From positions 88,646,179-88,710,178 of the forward strand of contig NC_084462.1 in NCBI RefSeq assembly GCF_027409185.1: 64,000 bases of DNA, written 5' to 3'. How positions within the stretch are numbered: position 1 is the stretch's first letter; the number at the start of each line of letters is the position of its first letter. Both the position numbers and the translations under genes were made by a program. Under the pieces are notes generated by a model that did not search any database, was not told where the DNA came from, and was given only the letters and a program-made list of their open reading frames with translations. Below are positions 26,701-41,100 of this stretch, in pieces. The stretch is from Cynocephalus volans (lineage: Eukaryota; Chordata; Mammalia; Dermoptera; Cynocephalidae).

Positions 26701-29700
26701 ACAAAGTTTCAGTTAAGATGAACAAATTCTGGAGATCTATTGGACATCATTGTGACTATAGTTAACGAGTTTTATACTTGAAAATTGCTAAAAGTAGATC
26801 TTAAATGTTCTCACCACACACACAAAAATCACGTTGTATACCATAAAGACGTACAATTTTTATTTGTTAATTATACCTCAATAAAGCTAGGAAAAAATTT
26901 AAAATGAATAAAAACTCTGCCTCCTAATCCTTTTCCTTCCCTCCCCCCAAAAACTTAGTTGTAGACTAAAAGAGACTAAAGAGATGTGAAGCCTAAACAT
27001 CCTGTTTGATTCTGAACTAGATTCTTTTCAAATGAAAAGGATTATTGGTTCAATTGACAAAATGAATAGTCTGAGGATTAGTTAGAAACAATGTATCAAT
27101 GCCAGTTCCTGATTCTGATAGTTATACTGTGATTATGTAGAAGAATGTTTTTCTTTCAAGGAAATAATACACTAAAGTATTAACGAATGATGGACTGTCA
27201 AGTGAGCAATTTAATCTCAAATGATTTAGGGAAAAGGCTTTTTTTGTAAAGCACTTGGAACTTTTCTGAAGCTTGTGATTGTTTCAAAATTTTTAAAAAC
27301 AACATTTAATAAGTAATGCTGTGGAATAAAATCTCAATTTTAGTTCATTGGTTTTGAACTCTATTATTTAAATTCATTAAAAATCATTTAAGTTGTGTTC
27401 TCTTTCACATTTTTGCAGGATTATTGGCCAAGGGAAGTCCATTTTGGAGATAATGATAAATGGGCATACAATCTGAAAAAAATAAGAGAAGATAGTTCGT
27501 TTACTTCAATTTATACACATCTATGGGAAAATGTCCCTCGGATATATGAAGCCATCGTTATCATGGAGTCAAGATTAAAGGAATGTTCACTTCTTTTGCA
27601 AAACCATGCCTCTAAAATATTTGAGTTGAACAAAATGGCTTTCAGGACAAGTAAGCCTTATTTTTTATATGAATAAAGTAATGGTCAGGGGTGTGCGTGT
27701 GTGTGTGAGTGTATGTATTTTCATAAAGAATGAAATCCTAGGGTATAAAATGTCTTAAATTAATTTAATTTTAAAATCTCTTCATTTCTTCATTTCAAAA
27801 TGGTCCAATACAGATTTTTAGTTGAACATAAACATTTGGTTTCAAAAAAAGTGTTACTAGGACAAAGCTTAAAACAGTTATTTAACTGTTATACTTCGTT
27901 AAACTGGAGTGGAAGTAGCAAATATCTGGGAAACAGGGAAACAGGATTTCATCAAGGGATGTTGTTGCTAGAAACAAGCATGTCGTTAAGCACCAGGATA
28001 GAAAAACAGAAATACCTAAAACCAAAAGTAAAAGGAGTGAGAGTTAAACTACTTGGGTTACATGGGCAAGTAATGATAATTTTTACTTCTTTTCAGTATT
28101 TGTATAACTTTGTTTCTTACCTAATTATATTGATTAAAACTTCCAGCATAGTTTTAAATACTAATGGTGATTCTTGTCTTATTCCTGATTTAATGGGCCA
28201 ACTTGTTATATATAACGTTGAAAATGATGATAATGGTTGTACTTATAAAGCAGTTTGTATGTATGAAATAAATTTGACTAGTTTTATTATTTAGATATTT
28301 AATATCTTTATTTGGACTTAGATTTTTTTTAATTCTGAGAATGTGTTAAAATACACTACTATCAAATTCGCTATTTATTTTTAAATTTTCTTATTACATT
28401 TTTAAATTTTTTAAATATATACAAACTATATAGCTTATGTGTATGTGTGTATATAGGTGGATCCCACATCTATTAGAAACCTGAAACATTGGGATCATTC
28501 TACTATTTACAGTAATAGCCACACCATTCACAAGCTATGTTCTGCCCTGAGGACAAATATCCTTCTGAGGAGCAACAGGAATTACCAACGTATTATGTGC
28601 TATCCCATGCGTTGGTACAGCATAGTGGAATGAATTTGAGGTGGATTGTCAGTGGACAAAGCCACCCTCAAATGCTCTTTTGCCTTCCATTTCATCCTAC
28701 CCTTTATCATCCACCTTCTATTTTCACGTGGAACAGGATCTGACAGCCCCTCAGGAATCTCATCCGACTCATATAAAATTCCATTCCACCCCTACTATAC
28801 AGTGAAAGACACAGTAGCAGCCCTCTTACTAGTTCTGCTCCTCTTCGCCCTCCTTCTCTTTTCCACCTTCCTCTTAGGAGACCCTGACAACTATGCCCCA
28901 GCCAACCCCTACACACACCACCTCACATCAAGCCAGAGTGATACTTCTTTCTTGCCCATGCCATCCCATGCTCCATCTGTAACAAACTAGCAGGAGTCCT
29001 CACCCTCATCCTGTCTAACCTAATCTTAGCACTTATCCCCATACTCCAGGTGTCCAAACAGCGCAGCACCATATTCTAACCACTCAGCTAATGCCTATTT
29101 TGAATTTTAGTCTCTGACCTCCTTACACTTATATGAATCCAGCCAGTAGAAAACCCCTTTATCATCTTCGGACAGGTGGCATCTATCCTATACTTCTCTA
29201 TTATCCTAATCTTTATGCCCCTTGCAAACCTAGTTGAAAACAAATTCCTCAAATGAAGAGTATAAAAATTACTTTGATCTTGTAAACCAAAAAAGGAGAA
29301 GATGCCTCCCCAGGACAGTCAAGGAGGGAGCATTCTGCCCCACCATCAACACTCAAAGCTGAAATTCTGCTCAAACTACTCCCTGCATTTTGCTGCCTAG
29401 GAGTAAGTGATTTGTCTCGGGTATTAGGCCAGTATTAAAATTATAGTATTATAATTATACAACAACTATTATAATTATATAGTTATATAAAATTATAGCA
29501 TTATAATTATATACTCTGTGTATGTACTCTGTGTGTATACTCTGTGTATATGTATAGCTTGTATATGTATATACACACACAATCACATAAATTTTCTTTG
29601 TAAAGAAATAAAATATCCACAAGTAAACAGAGCAAAAGAACATATTCCTTCATAACTTCCTCCTGCTTAAAAAAAATGTATATCTATTTATTGTCCTCAA

Positions 29701-32700
29701 TCTGTAAATATCAGATCTTGGATTCCAGTAGGTTATCTGACTTCAAAGTCCCCCATAATCTTTCACTGGATGTAAATGTCCATTTGTGTTGCTCATAACA
29801 AAATACCTGTAACTGGGTAGTTGATAAAGAAATGAAATTTATTTCTTATGGTTTTGGAGGCTGGGATGTCCAAAGTCCAGGGAACTCATCTGGTGAGGGC
29901 CTTGTTCTTGGTGGGAATTCTAGAGTCCGGTGGTGACCAGTTTATCATATGGCAAGAATGGGCTGAGCAAGAGAGCTAATCTTCTCACCCACTCTCCTTT
30001 ACAAACCATCAGAACTACACCCATAACTCAATGAATGGATCAATCCATTCACAAGGGTGCAATCCTCACAATCTAATCACAAGGGCCCCAGTTTCAATTA
30101 CCGTAATACTATTTCCCACCCTCTTAACACTGTTACAGTGGATATTAAGTTTCCAGTACATGAACCTTTGCAGGATGCATTTGACACATAGCAGTAGACA
30201 CATCCACAGTACTGCACTTTATTGGATTTAAGAGGTAACCATGAAACAACCAAAGTAAGTGGCTGAGCTATTTGAAAAACATGGACTTGTTCAGTAGGGG
30301 GTGTTGAGGTAAAACTTTACATATAAGAGTAAGTGTCATAGACATGTTAGTTGGAACATGATATTTCAGAAAACAAAAGGAAACAGAAGATATATAATTG
30401 TTCCAATTACTCATTCAGTGAATTGTGTATCCAGCCTTATGCTTATCAAAATAACATAATAGTTGATCTTATTGAATAATTTCATACATAATTTCTTTAA
30501 AGCACTTAAAATTTTCTTCATTTTTAGAGGGTATGTATATGTTTGTTGTGACTTCTCATTTTTCTCAAGGTTCTTATGGAAAATTGGAAAGATACAAGGC
30601 ACTTAGAAAGAAGTACCATAAGAAAAAGAAGATAATGGTATGGTACTTATGTTTTTATTATCCTTGAAAAATTATATTTACTTATATTAATTTAATTATA
30701 TTTAAATTATAAACACTGTAATTCCACAGATAAGCACTGATAACATTTTTTAAATGTCCTTTTAGTCTTTTGTCATCTATCTATCTCATCTATCACCATT
30801 TTTAAAATAGCTGATTCATCATTTTATAATCAATATTAGAGTGTTGGCATCTTCACATCACTACAAGTTATTTGAAGACTTATTTAATGCATGAATATTC
30901 CATTCTTTGATTATTTAATAATTTATAACATCTTATACTTAGTAGTACAGGTCACATATCAGCCCTCTTCCTTTAGAAAAAAATTAACAATTCTGTGTGA
31001 TGATCTTTAGATTACTTTGGAAATTTTTCAAAAATCTCTGAGATTTTGATTAAAATGATAATAGTTTTCAAATTACTTTTAGATACTTCATCCTTTTCAA
31101 AAGTAAATTTTTAAATTATATAATGTTAAAGATATAAAGACTTTTAAGTATTATCACTAGTCCAGCTACCTCATTTAAAGTTATTTTTAAAATTCCAAAA
31201 TAACTTTTGTTCTTTATTCCTCATTATGACCGAGGTAATCATTTTAGAAAATTTAAAAGAATAGGAAAGCACTATAATGGGATTTGCACCATAATTCTGT
31301 CATTTATAGATGAGTCACATATATCTGACTCTTTAGTTGTCACATTTTTTCTTAGAAAATCAGATTAAATTATATTTCCCTGATTTATTTCATATACTAT
31401 AAAATTTCCATTAGTCAATATTCTTCTACATCATTGTTTAAATGTATGTTTCATAAATGAACTAATGTAATATCCCTTTTTTTGGACACAATTTAGTTTT
31501 CATTATTCACTATTATTTGTAAAGCTGTTGTGAACATATTTGGAGCTAAAAATTGTGTTTATCAATAATTATGTTCTCGAGATAAATTTCCAGAAGTGGA
31601 ACTACTGGGAAAGGAAGGCCTAGGTGTTTTGATATGTATTGCCAGTTATTCTCTAGAAAGATGGCACCAATTTATATTTGTAACAGTAAAACCTGTGGCT
31701 GATCCCTTACCCATTCCCTAACCAATGTTAGATATTACTGTATATTTTAATGTTTGCAAACTTAATAGGCAACATTTTTATAATTGCATAACTTTTGCTA
31801 ATGAAGTTGATTGTTTTGATTTTTATTAGCCTTTGTGTTTGTTATTGTGAATTGCCTACTTATGAACTTTAGCAATTTTTTGAGCTTTTCTATTTCTAGC
31901 AGCTATTTATGCTTTAAAAATATTAATCCTTCTCAATAATATGTGCTGCAAATATTTACACCACTTTCTCTTCTGCCTTTTGACCCAAAATTAGTTTTTG
32001 CTATTTAAAATTTTATATTTTAATGGATATATCATTTTTACTGAAATTTTCTGCCTGTAGTGACATGGTATTTAAGAAGATTTTCATCATCACAAGGTCA
32101 TAGATATCATGTGTTCTCCTGTATTATTTTTACAGATTTTTAAAATTAAATTCTTTAAGCCATCTGGTGTTTATTTTTGCGTAAGGGAATAAAGATCTTA
32201 TTTTTGGTCTATCAGTAAATTTGTGTGATTTTCTTTATATAGGTTCTATATATTCCCTGTTCAATTTGTCCTAGTTATCTTAAATTTTTATTACTAATGT
32301 CAATGAGATTGTTTTTAAATTATGTTATTAAATGGGTTATTATTGATATATAGGATATTATTATTTCTATATCGATTTTGTTCAACAGTGTAGGAGTTTC
32401 TCATCTTGTCTCTGACTTTAAAGAAAATGATGCTAGTACTTTGCTATTAAGAATAACTTTAAATGTTTAAATGGCCGTATTTTTTTCAGGGTAAGAAAAT
32501 TTATTTTTATTCCTAATTTATTAAAGATATATAGAAGTGTATATGGATATAGGTGTATATTAGATAGAGATATTACTATGCTCAGAAACTTGAAATCTAC
32601 ATGGTTTAAAATGGAGAAGGAAATATGTTCACTGTGGTAACAGCAGAAGCTACCTTCATCCTTTAATCTGTGAGTGTGGCAGACTGCACTGACAGGTTTT

Positions 32701-33162
32701 CAGAAGCTGAACCACACTAATATTCTTAGGATATACTTTTTTAATGCATTACTGGATTTGATTAGCTTTGTTTTATCTAGATTTTTGCATCTATTTTTGA
32801 TAAGATAAGATTATCTTTTCCTATATTAACTGTGGTTGGTCTGAGTATCAAAATTATACTAACCTCAGAAAATGAGATACTTAGCTTTATCTTTCTTTCT
32901 AATCTGATACTTCAGATTGTAAAATATAGGGATATCATTTGTTCTTTGGATATTTTGGCAGATGTTACCTGTGAACTTTTATTAGTTGATTTATTATTTA
33001 TATTTTGCAGAGAGGAATGGTCAGGTTGATAGAAGAGCTATGGAAATTAACTAATTATATAAATATCAATTTTGATATATTGTTGAAACCTAACACTGAG
33101 TGAAAAAAAAAAAACAAGTTACCAAATAATAAACATGTAAAAAAGTCTCTCTTTTCTTCGTG

Positions 33163-33198
<36 letters not shown>

Positions 33199-35157
33199 TG
33201 TGTGTGTATACAGTCTTCCCTTGGTAGCTGTGGAGATTGGTTTCAGGACCTTCCGCAGATACCAAAATCTGTGGATGTTTAAGTCCCTGATATAAAATGG
33301 CACAGTATTTGCGTATAACCTATGTACATCCTCCTGTGTAGTTTAAATAGTTTATAATACCCAATACAATATAAATGATTGTTATACTATGTTCTCTAGG
33401 GAGTAATGACAAGAAATAAAAATCTGTACATGTTTAGTACAGCCACAATTTTTTTCAAATATTTTCAAATCCACGGACATGTGGTGCACAAATACGGAGG
33501 CTGACTGTATATGTAAATCCATTTTTAATGGAATGGAAGGGATGAAAAACAAAAATAATTATAGTGACTTTCTCAATGAAGGGGAACACAGGAATAGAAC
33601 TAGAGATCGTGGTAAAAGGGGATCTAAACTTTACAATTTATTATACATAAACCTTATATTATTTAAAAAATATAGTCTTGAAGCAAATGCTAAAATGTCA
33701 ACAATTATCTGTTCTAGGTTGTAGTAACATGGAGAAAATTGTAGTTATCGTATTATTCATTGCAACTTCTGGGTGTTTTTTCAAAAGAAGTTTTAAAATT
33801 CCGACTGTTGAATTAAGAATAATTAAGATGACTTTTCAATGTCTATTGAAATGAACTTTAGGTAGATTATTCTAACAATGGTTTTAATAATTATTCTTAA
33901 TGTTAAATATAAAAGTTTTATTGAATTTACTTATTAGGATTTTAACATGTATTATTTATATTTTTATGGTATCTCTTGCAGGTTGTATGACCAAGAACTA
34001 GTTTTATGTTACTATTACTCTGCTCCTTAAAAACTTGCAGTGTTTCTTTTATTTCTGCCAAGACTTTGAGATTGTTTTTTTTTGGGGGGGGGGGTCTTTT
34101 TCGTGACTGGCACTCAGCCAGTGAGTGCACTGGCCATTCCTGTATAGGATCCGAACCCACGGCGGGAGCGTCGCTGCGCGACCAGCGCCGCACTCTCCCG
34201 AGTGCGCCACGGGCTGAGCCCAACATCTTTCTAATTCTGACCCCATCTTTAATGACCAATTGTTTCTGTAGCTCTCAAGTACATAGCCTTCTTTCTAATC
34301 ATATTTGATCTCATTTTCCCTAAATAGTCTTTTTTTTTATTCCTATATATACTTTTTAAAATGCCAATAATATGATCCTCTTTCTAATAGCAATCTATCA
34401 TTCTTTCAAAAATTGTTTCATGTGTAATTTCATTTATAATATATATGTGTGTAATATGTATGTATTTGTGTGTAAGATATATATATCTCTCTCTCAACAT
34501 GACTAGATGATCAAACACTAATGTATACAGAAAGCTACTTATTCTCTGTGTAAAGTAGTGTGGTAAACATGGAAATGTACCACCCAGGTTCCCCTTCAAA
34601 GAAGGACCTTTTGCCCTCGCTACTAATAGTGCCATCAGGGGTCACCCTTCAACTGTCAGCCCCTTCAGGGGTTGGCTCACCTGCACAGAACTTCCTTTTT
34701 TAAGGACACACCTTCACAGGAACCACCCACACTTAGTGACTAATCAAGCTGGAGGTAGAAAGGTCTGGCCATTTCAGTCCAATGCAGGACAACTGCGATG
34801 GACTCTAGAGCTTGTCTTTGGGGTCACTTGAGCCTATTGGGTCTGCATGATAGCTGCCTTCTCCATCTGCCCAATCCTGCCTCTCCCCTTGCTATCCAAA
34901 GGTTTTGATCCCAGGAGAACTCCCAATAACTCCCATTCTGAACGTTAAACTTCCCCTCAGAGTCTATTCCCAGGGAACAGAAACGGCAATAAGTAGTTCG
35001 TTTATATTTCTATTATAGCGTTTATCTCTTTGTGTTTTATTTATATATGTAACTGATTCCCTTCTTGAACCATGACTAGCTTGAGGGCAGTGACCATCTT
35101 TGTATTCCCAGTGCCTAACGCAGCAACAGCATTTTAGACCTCAGTAGGAGATTTTAC

Positions 35158-35194
<37 letters not shown>

Positions 35195-38100
35195 AACACA
35201 CATATGTATAAATGTATGTATGTACATATATACACAACTTGCATACACACCCTAGTTAGCTGAAAAATTTACAAAATGTAAAAATCCTTTAATTTAGAGT
35301 TTTAAACATTTTATTTTAAATGTTTTCCAGCTTTCAGATGAAATGGAGACAGAGAAGAATATAGAGGTATTTAAAGTTTCTGTTCTGCCAGATTGTATAT
35401 CAAAAGTATTATGTGGGGTTAAAAGAATATTTATAATAATGTAGATGTAGCTATAAACACATAAAGGGGCCCCAGTGGAAAGAGGTGGGAACAGCTACAG
35501 AAGCTTTCTCTTTCTGCCTAGTCCATATTTCTTTATGTGTAGTCCTGTTAAAATTCTTAATCATTCCAATATATATCAAAGTTAGTTCTGAAATATGATT
35601 CTGTTATGCTTTGGGGTTTGGCATATGAATATGCCAGGGCTCCTCATTTTAGAGAAGCAGAAAATATGAAGATTTTTCATAGGTGGGATATGTATATTTT
35701 TAAATTTAATTTAGTAAAAAGAAGTAAAATAATTATGTCAGTGATCGTTTATCTGTGTTCTGTATTCATATGAGATTACTATACTGAGAAGAGTGTAATA
35801 ATTACTATTCTATGATATTTCCCACTTTCTAGGGTTGCAACTTCTCAGGATTCAAATCAAATGAGCTTACTCAACTACCCAGACATTTGGATGCTGAACG
35901 AATTTATCTTTTTATTTTAGAAGCCCATAACTTTGATGTATGTAAATATTATTTTATTGTATAATAAACTTTGAGAGTATGACTTAATGAATGAGAAGTT
36001 TATTTAAAGCTATGACAAGTTAGGTTTTAAGCATTGATCATTTTGGGGGAAATTTGGCAGGAAAGGCCAATGATTTCTAAACCCTGATTACCAGAAGAGC
36101 ATGTATTAGATTCAGTGTTACTGCCTCCAGAGTCTGAGATTTCTAGCTTGCACTGGATTGGCATATGACTGTAACAGGTGTTTTTCCCTTTCTGTTTCTG
36201 CTCTATCAACTCAGGATATTTTAGCCTTCTCATTTTAACATGAAATAACTTATAGGAGTCCTTCTCTACAACCCTTTTGGGTGTTCCTTTTGAGCTTTCA
36301 AATGTCCTGGAGAATTTGGGGATAGTATCCTTACAGGGTAACAAAAATTATGAAAAACTGCAGTTGTAGGAATGTAACTAAATCAATGGCCAATGATTGC
36401 CAGGGGTAGAATGGGGGTGGGGTGATTACTGATAAAACTGGTCGCTTTTCCCTTTGTATTTCAATTTTTTACTTTTTAAGTTGAGGTACTTTAAATATGT
36501 TGTTTCTAGTTAAGAAGTACTAAATCTAATTTGAAGCTGTTGCGAATGTACTCCATACCATACTTAGTGGCCAATAAAAATGAAGTGTCCCCACAAAATG
36601 CATGATAAAAAATTTTCTTGCTGTAAAAGTTTTCATGATGTCCTTTTTGTGGACTTGTACTTGAAGAACAGGAATTCATATCTACAGATTTCATTAAAAG
36701 AAATCTTGAATTCTACTGAATCTGGCATTTAAAAACTTTTGTGCATAAGAAGATAAAATTATGTGTAGAAACTGCCTATTTAAACCAACATTTATAGTCT
36801 CTAGTAGTCATGATAAATAGATTTAAACTTATGTACCAATTTTGGTCAATTTTCTGCTTAGAGAGAACACTACATTTAGACAGGCTCATGATGGGGCTTA
36901 TGGAAATAGAATTCCATAATTAAATTGTTGATATTTTCTTCAGTGGAAAAGAGGGATATTATGGCATGTATGTTATATTTTTGCTACTTCTGGTCTATCC
37001 CACACCATCCTTTCAATAGCTACTAGCCAAATGTGGTTATTAATCATATGAAAGGTGACTAGTGTACTGAGCAGAAAATTTTTTTACTTTATTTATTTGA
37101 ATTAATTTATGTATAAATCTAAAAGCTAAAATTTGATTCAGTTATTGAAAATCTTTCAATTATGTTTGAAACAAAATTACAACATGTATTTTATGAAGTC
37201 TAAATAATGATCAAATATTTTTGATGAAAATTCAGTGTTCAAATTGAGATGGGCTGTAAGTATAAAACAAATACCATATTTCAAAGACCTAATATCAAAA
37301 AAAGAACACAGAATATTTCATTAGTAATATTTATATCAATTATATGTTGACATGATAATATTTTAAATATATTTGGTTAAATAAAATGTCATTAAAGTTA
37401 ATTTCACCTTTTACTTTTTAATATGGCTAGTAGAAAATTTAATATTACATATGTGGCTCATATTAAATTGCTATTGGACAGTGCTAGTCTATAACCATTG
37501 AATACATACTTCTTATAAAGCCTGTTTACAACATTAACATGTTTTATTATGTATTTTAATTTGATCTCCATATGTCTTTTTTTCCATAGAAAAGAGTTTT
37601 TAAAATCTGGAAGAGTCATTTTCTCTCAGAAGCCTCCATTGCTCTTTTGCATGACTCCTTTTGGTGGTGGTTTCTACATAAATTTAAGGTATAACTTTTT
37701 CAAATTCTTTTTTTAAAGTTGATTTGCAGCACAATTAATTTTTCAGCACCATGTTCTGGCCAAATGAGCTAACCGGCCAGCCTATCACAATTAATTTTTC
37801 AGTAGCAGTAACACTAGTAAAAAAAAAAAAATGTTTTTCTGGATCCTTTCACAGAGATTTAGGTTTTGATCACTCCACACATGTTAGAAATCCCATTTGA
37901 AGTTTAGAATTCTTTCAGAGGAATTAAGACTTTAATACAGATTTCAAAGATCCTGGATCTTCCATAATCAAAAAAAGATTAGTGAAATCAAACATTATAG
38001 CGAAAAATAAAGTTGTAGCTTTGCTCAATACTACAATGTACTGGGAAACACTAAACAGAAAACCCACTGCAAATCAGTGACATTAAAGGAGGTTCCATTT

Positions 38101-41100
38101 GGAAAAGAGTCTACAGAATGGATAGAGAGAGGGTTTTTACTTGTTTCAGAAAGGCAGTAATTCTGATTAGGATTAAAATGATAAAGAGATGAGTATCTGG
38201 CAAAAAATGAAAGAATGAAGATATGTAACACTTGAGACAGTGTTTGACTAGAAGAATTTCATAATGATATTGTAATACTCTTAATGTTTTTTAAAAAATT
38301 TCCTTAGGATCTTGGCTCCCAAAAAGATGCAAAAAGATAGAAAGTGCATTTCTCCCATCCATATAACAACAACAACAAAGCCATATAATCTATAAAGTTG
38401 CAATTTTTTGAACCCTTCATACAAAGTAGATTTCAAAGCAGAGAATGTTACCAGGAATAAAGAGAGGAATTGTATAATAATAAATTGGTCAATCCATCAA
38501 GATGACATAAAAATTCTAGGTATTTATATACCTAATAAAATGCTTAGAAACACATTTAATAAAAACTGTGAAACTTAAGGAAAAATAGACAAATCTATAA
38601 GTATAATTACAGATTTCAACATATCACTCTCAATAATTTGTAAAATATACAGAAAACCAGTAATGATATAGAATGATATTTAAAAACAAAACAAAACAAA
38701 AAACTTGAACAATACTGTCAAACAACTTGACCTAATTGAAATTTATTAAATTTCCCTCCTGTCTTAGTCCATTTTTTGCTGCTAAAACAGAATACCACAG
38801 ATTGGGTAATTTGTAATGAACAGAAATTTATCATCTCATGTTTCTGGAGGTTGGAAAGTCCAAGTCTGAAGGTCTGCAATCTGGTGAGGGCCTTATTGCT
38901 ACATCATCCCCTGGCAGAAGGCAAAAGGGCAAGAGAGTAAGGCTGAGAAAGAGACAGAGAAGAGAGAATAAGAGGGGATCAACCCATTCCTGTGATAACA
39001 AACCCACTCCTGAGATAATGGCAATCCATACCTGAGGGCAGTACCCTCTTGACCCAAACACCTTCCATCAGGCCCCACCTCTGAACACTAGGGATCAAGT
39101 TTCCAATACATGAACTTTGGGGCATATATTCAAACCATAGCACTGAACAACAACAGCAGAGTACGCACTCTTCTCAAGTGCACATAAAACATTTAGAAAG
39201 ATAAGCTATATCCTGAGCTGGAAAAACATCCTAATAAATTTATAAGAATTCAAGTCATTCAAAGTATGTTTTCAGGCCAAAATGGAATTATAAATGAATA
39301 ACAGGGAGAGTTCTGGAAAATCCCCAAATATTTGGAACTAAATAACTCACTTCTCAGTAACCATGGGTCAAACCAGTAATTAATAGAGAAATCAGAAATT
39401 ATTTTTAACTGAATGAAAATTAAAACACAGAATAAAATTTGTGGGACGTAGCTAAAGTGGAACTTAGAGAGAAACTTACAGTATTAACATACCTAAATTG
39501 TATAAAAAAGAGAAAGTTCTCAAAGACTATGACCTCAGCTACTACCTCAAGAAGCCAGAAAAGGAAGAAGAATAAAACCTAAGACAAGCAGAAGAAAGGA
39601 AATAATAAAGATCAGAGTGGAAACCTATAAAATTAAAAACAGAAAACAATGAAGAAATTAGAAAAAAAATCAATGAAGCCAAAAGCTGGTTCTTTGAGAA
39701 TGCTAAAAACAAGGTAATTCAAGAGGAATTTGAAGCTTATATTTTACTGAGAGTAATGATAGCAAAAATAAAACCCCAATACAACTCAACACTTCATTTA
39801 ATTGACTCAAGCTCGTAAAATCTTAGCAAAAGAAGAAGCATGCTTATTCCTGAGCATAATACTAAGTACCTTCATTTCTACTGGCCTATTGAAGATGCCC
39901 AACTCTCAAACAGAAATTACAAGACATATTAAGAAGGAATTGAATTGCTAGGTCGTTGGGCATGGAAATGTTAAGCTTAACAAGATTCTGTTAAATTATT
40001 TTCCAAAGTAAGTGTACAATTTTTTATGCTGTATTCGTCAGTTTTCTGTTGCTTATAACAGAATACCTGAAAGTGGATCATTTATAAAGAAATGAATTTT
40101 ATTTCTTACAGTTTTGGAGACTAGGAAATTCATAGTTCAGGGGACACATCTGGTGAGGGCCTTCGTGGTGGTGACTCTACAGAAATGTAGGGTATCACAC
40201 GGCAAGAGTAGCGAGAGCAAGCAAGCTAACCTCACTCACTCTCTTTATAAAGCCATCAGAACCATGCCCATGATGATTCATTACTCCTTAACTGGATTAA
40301 TACAGTCAGGAAGGCACAGTCCTCATGGTCCAATCACCTGTCGAAGACCGCACCATTCAAATACCATAATTGGATTTCCCATCCTCTTAACACTGTTACA
40401 TGGGGGTCAAGTTTCTAGTACATGAACTTTTAAGGACACACTTAATTCACAGCATACTCCCATTGTTAAAACATGAGAGGACTTCAAAAAGTTCATGGAA
40501 AGACTTTTATTATCTTTTAATTCTATTTTTCCATGAACTTTTTGAAGTACCTTTGTATAAGAGTTTCCATTATTCCTAAAAAACCAATGGGTCAAAGAGG
40601 AAATTAAAGGGAAATTAGAATATATCTTGAGATAAAGAAAAACAAAAACACAACCGTAAACATACCAAAACCTATAGGATGCAGCACAAGCAGTGCTAGG
40701 AGGGAAATTTATAGCTATAAATTCTTACATTAAAAAAAAATAATAAAGCCAGAGTAATTAGGCAAGAGAAGGAAATTAAAGGCATTTTAATAGGAAAGAA
40801 GTAAAATTGTCTATCAACAACATGATCTTATATTTAGAAAACCTTAAAGATTCCATGCACACACACACACAAATAACTGTTAGAACAAAACAAATTCAGT
40901 AAAGTTGCAGGATTAAAAAATCAACATATAAAAATCAGTAGCAATTCCATATACTAACAATGAGCTATATTTTATTTTATTTTATTTATGTATTTATTTT
41001 TATTTTAATGAGCTATATTTTAAAAATCAAGAAAACAATACCATTTACAATAGCTACAACAACAACAAAAAATACTTATGTGTAAATTTAAACAAAGAGA

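Larger units (their letters stand above)
19312..26897 (+). mobile_element. nearly full-length L1, decayed
   Basis: The 5' end has GGAGGAGTGACATCAGCAAG then ATGGCTAAATAGGA. The 5' UTR at 19640-20640 consists of degenerate roughly 30-bp CCAGGCTCCAGGCC-type repeats. An ORF1-like part spans about 20750-21740. ORF2 runs about 22150-26160 (endonuclease start 'actttaaatgtaaatggatt', reverse transcriptase 23500-24400), and the 3' UTR ends CTCAATAAAGCTAGGAAAAA. Flanks 19297-19311 (TTTAAAATACATAAA) and 26898-26912 (TTTAAAATGAATAAA) fit a 15-bp target duplication with two changes. A MaLR LTR and two MITEs are inserted in it. Both ORFs are broken many times. Confidence 0.9.

Noticed and set aside
27800..28294. 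164-codon open frame between exon 3 and the NUMT
   Set aside because: No recognisable domain, not flanked by convincing splice sites, and its second half resembles antisense L1.
29257..29387. Functional tRNA-Thr and tRNA-Pro genes
   Set aside because: They are mitochondrial tRNA copies inside the NUMT, with deletions, and not nuclear tRNA genes.
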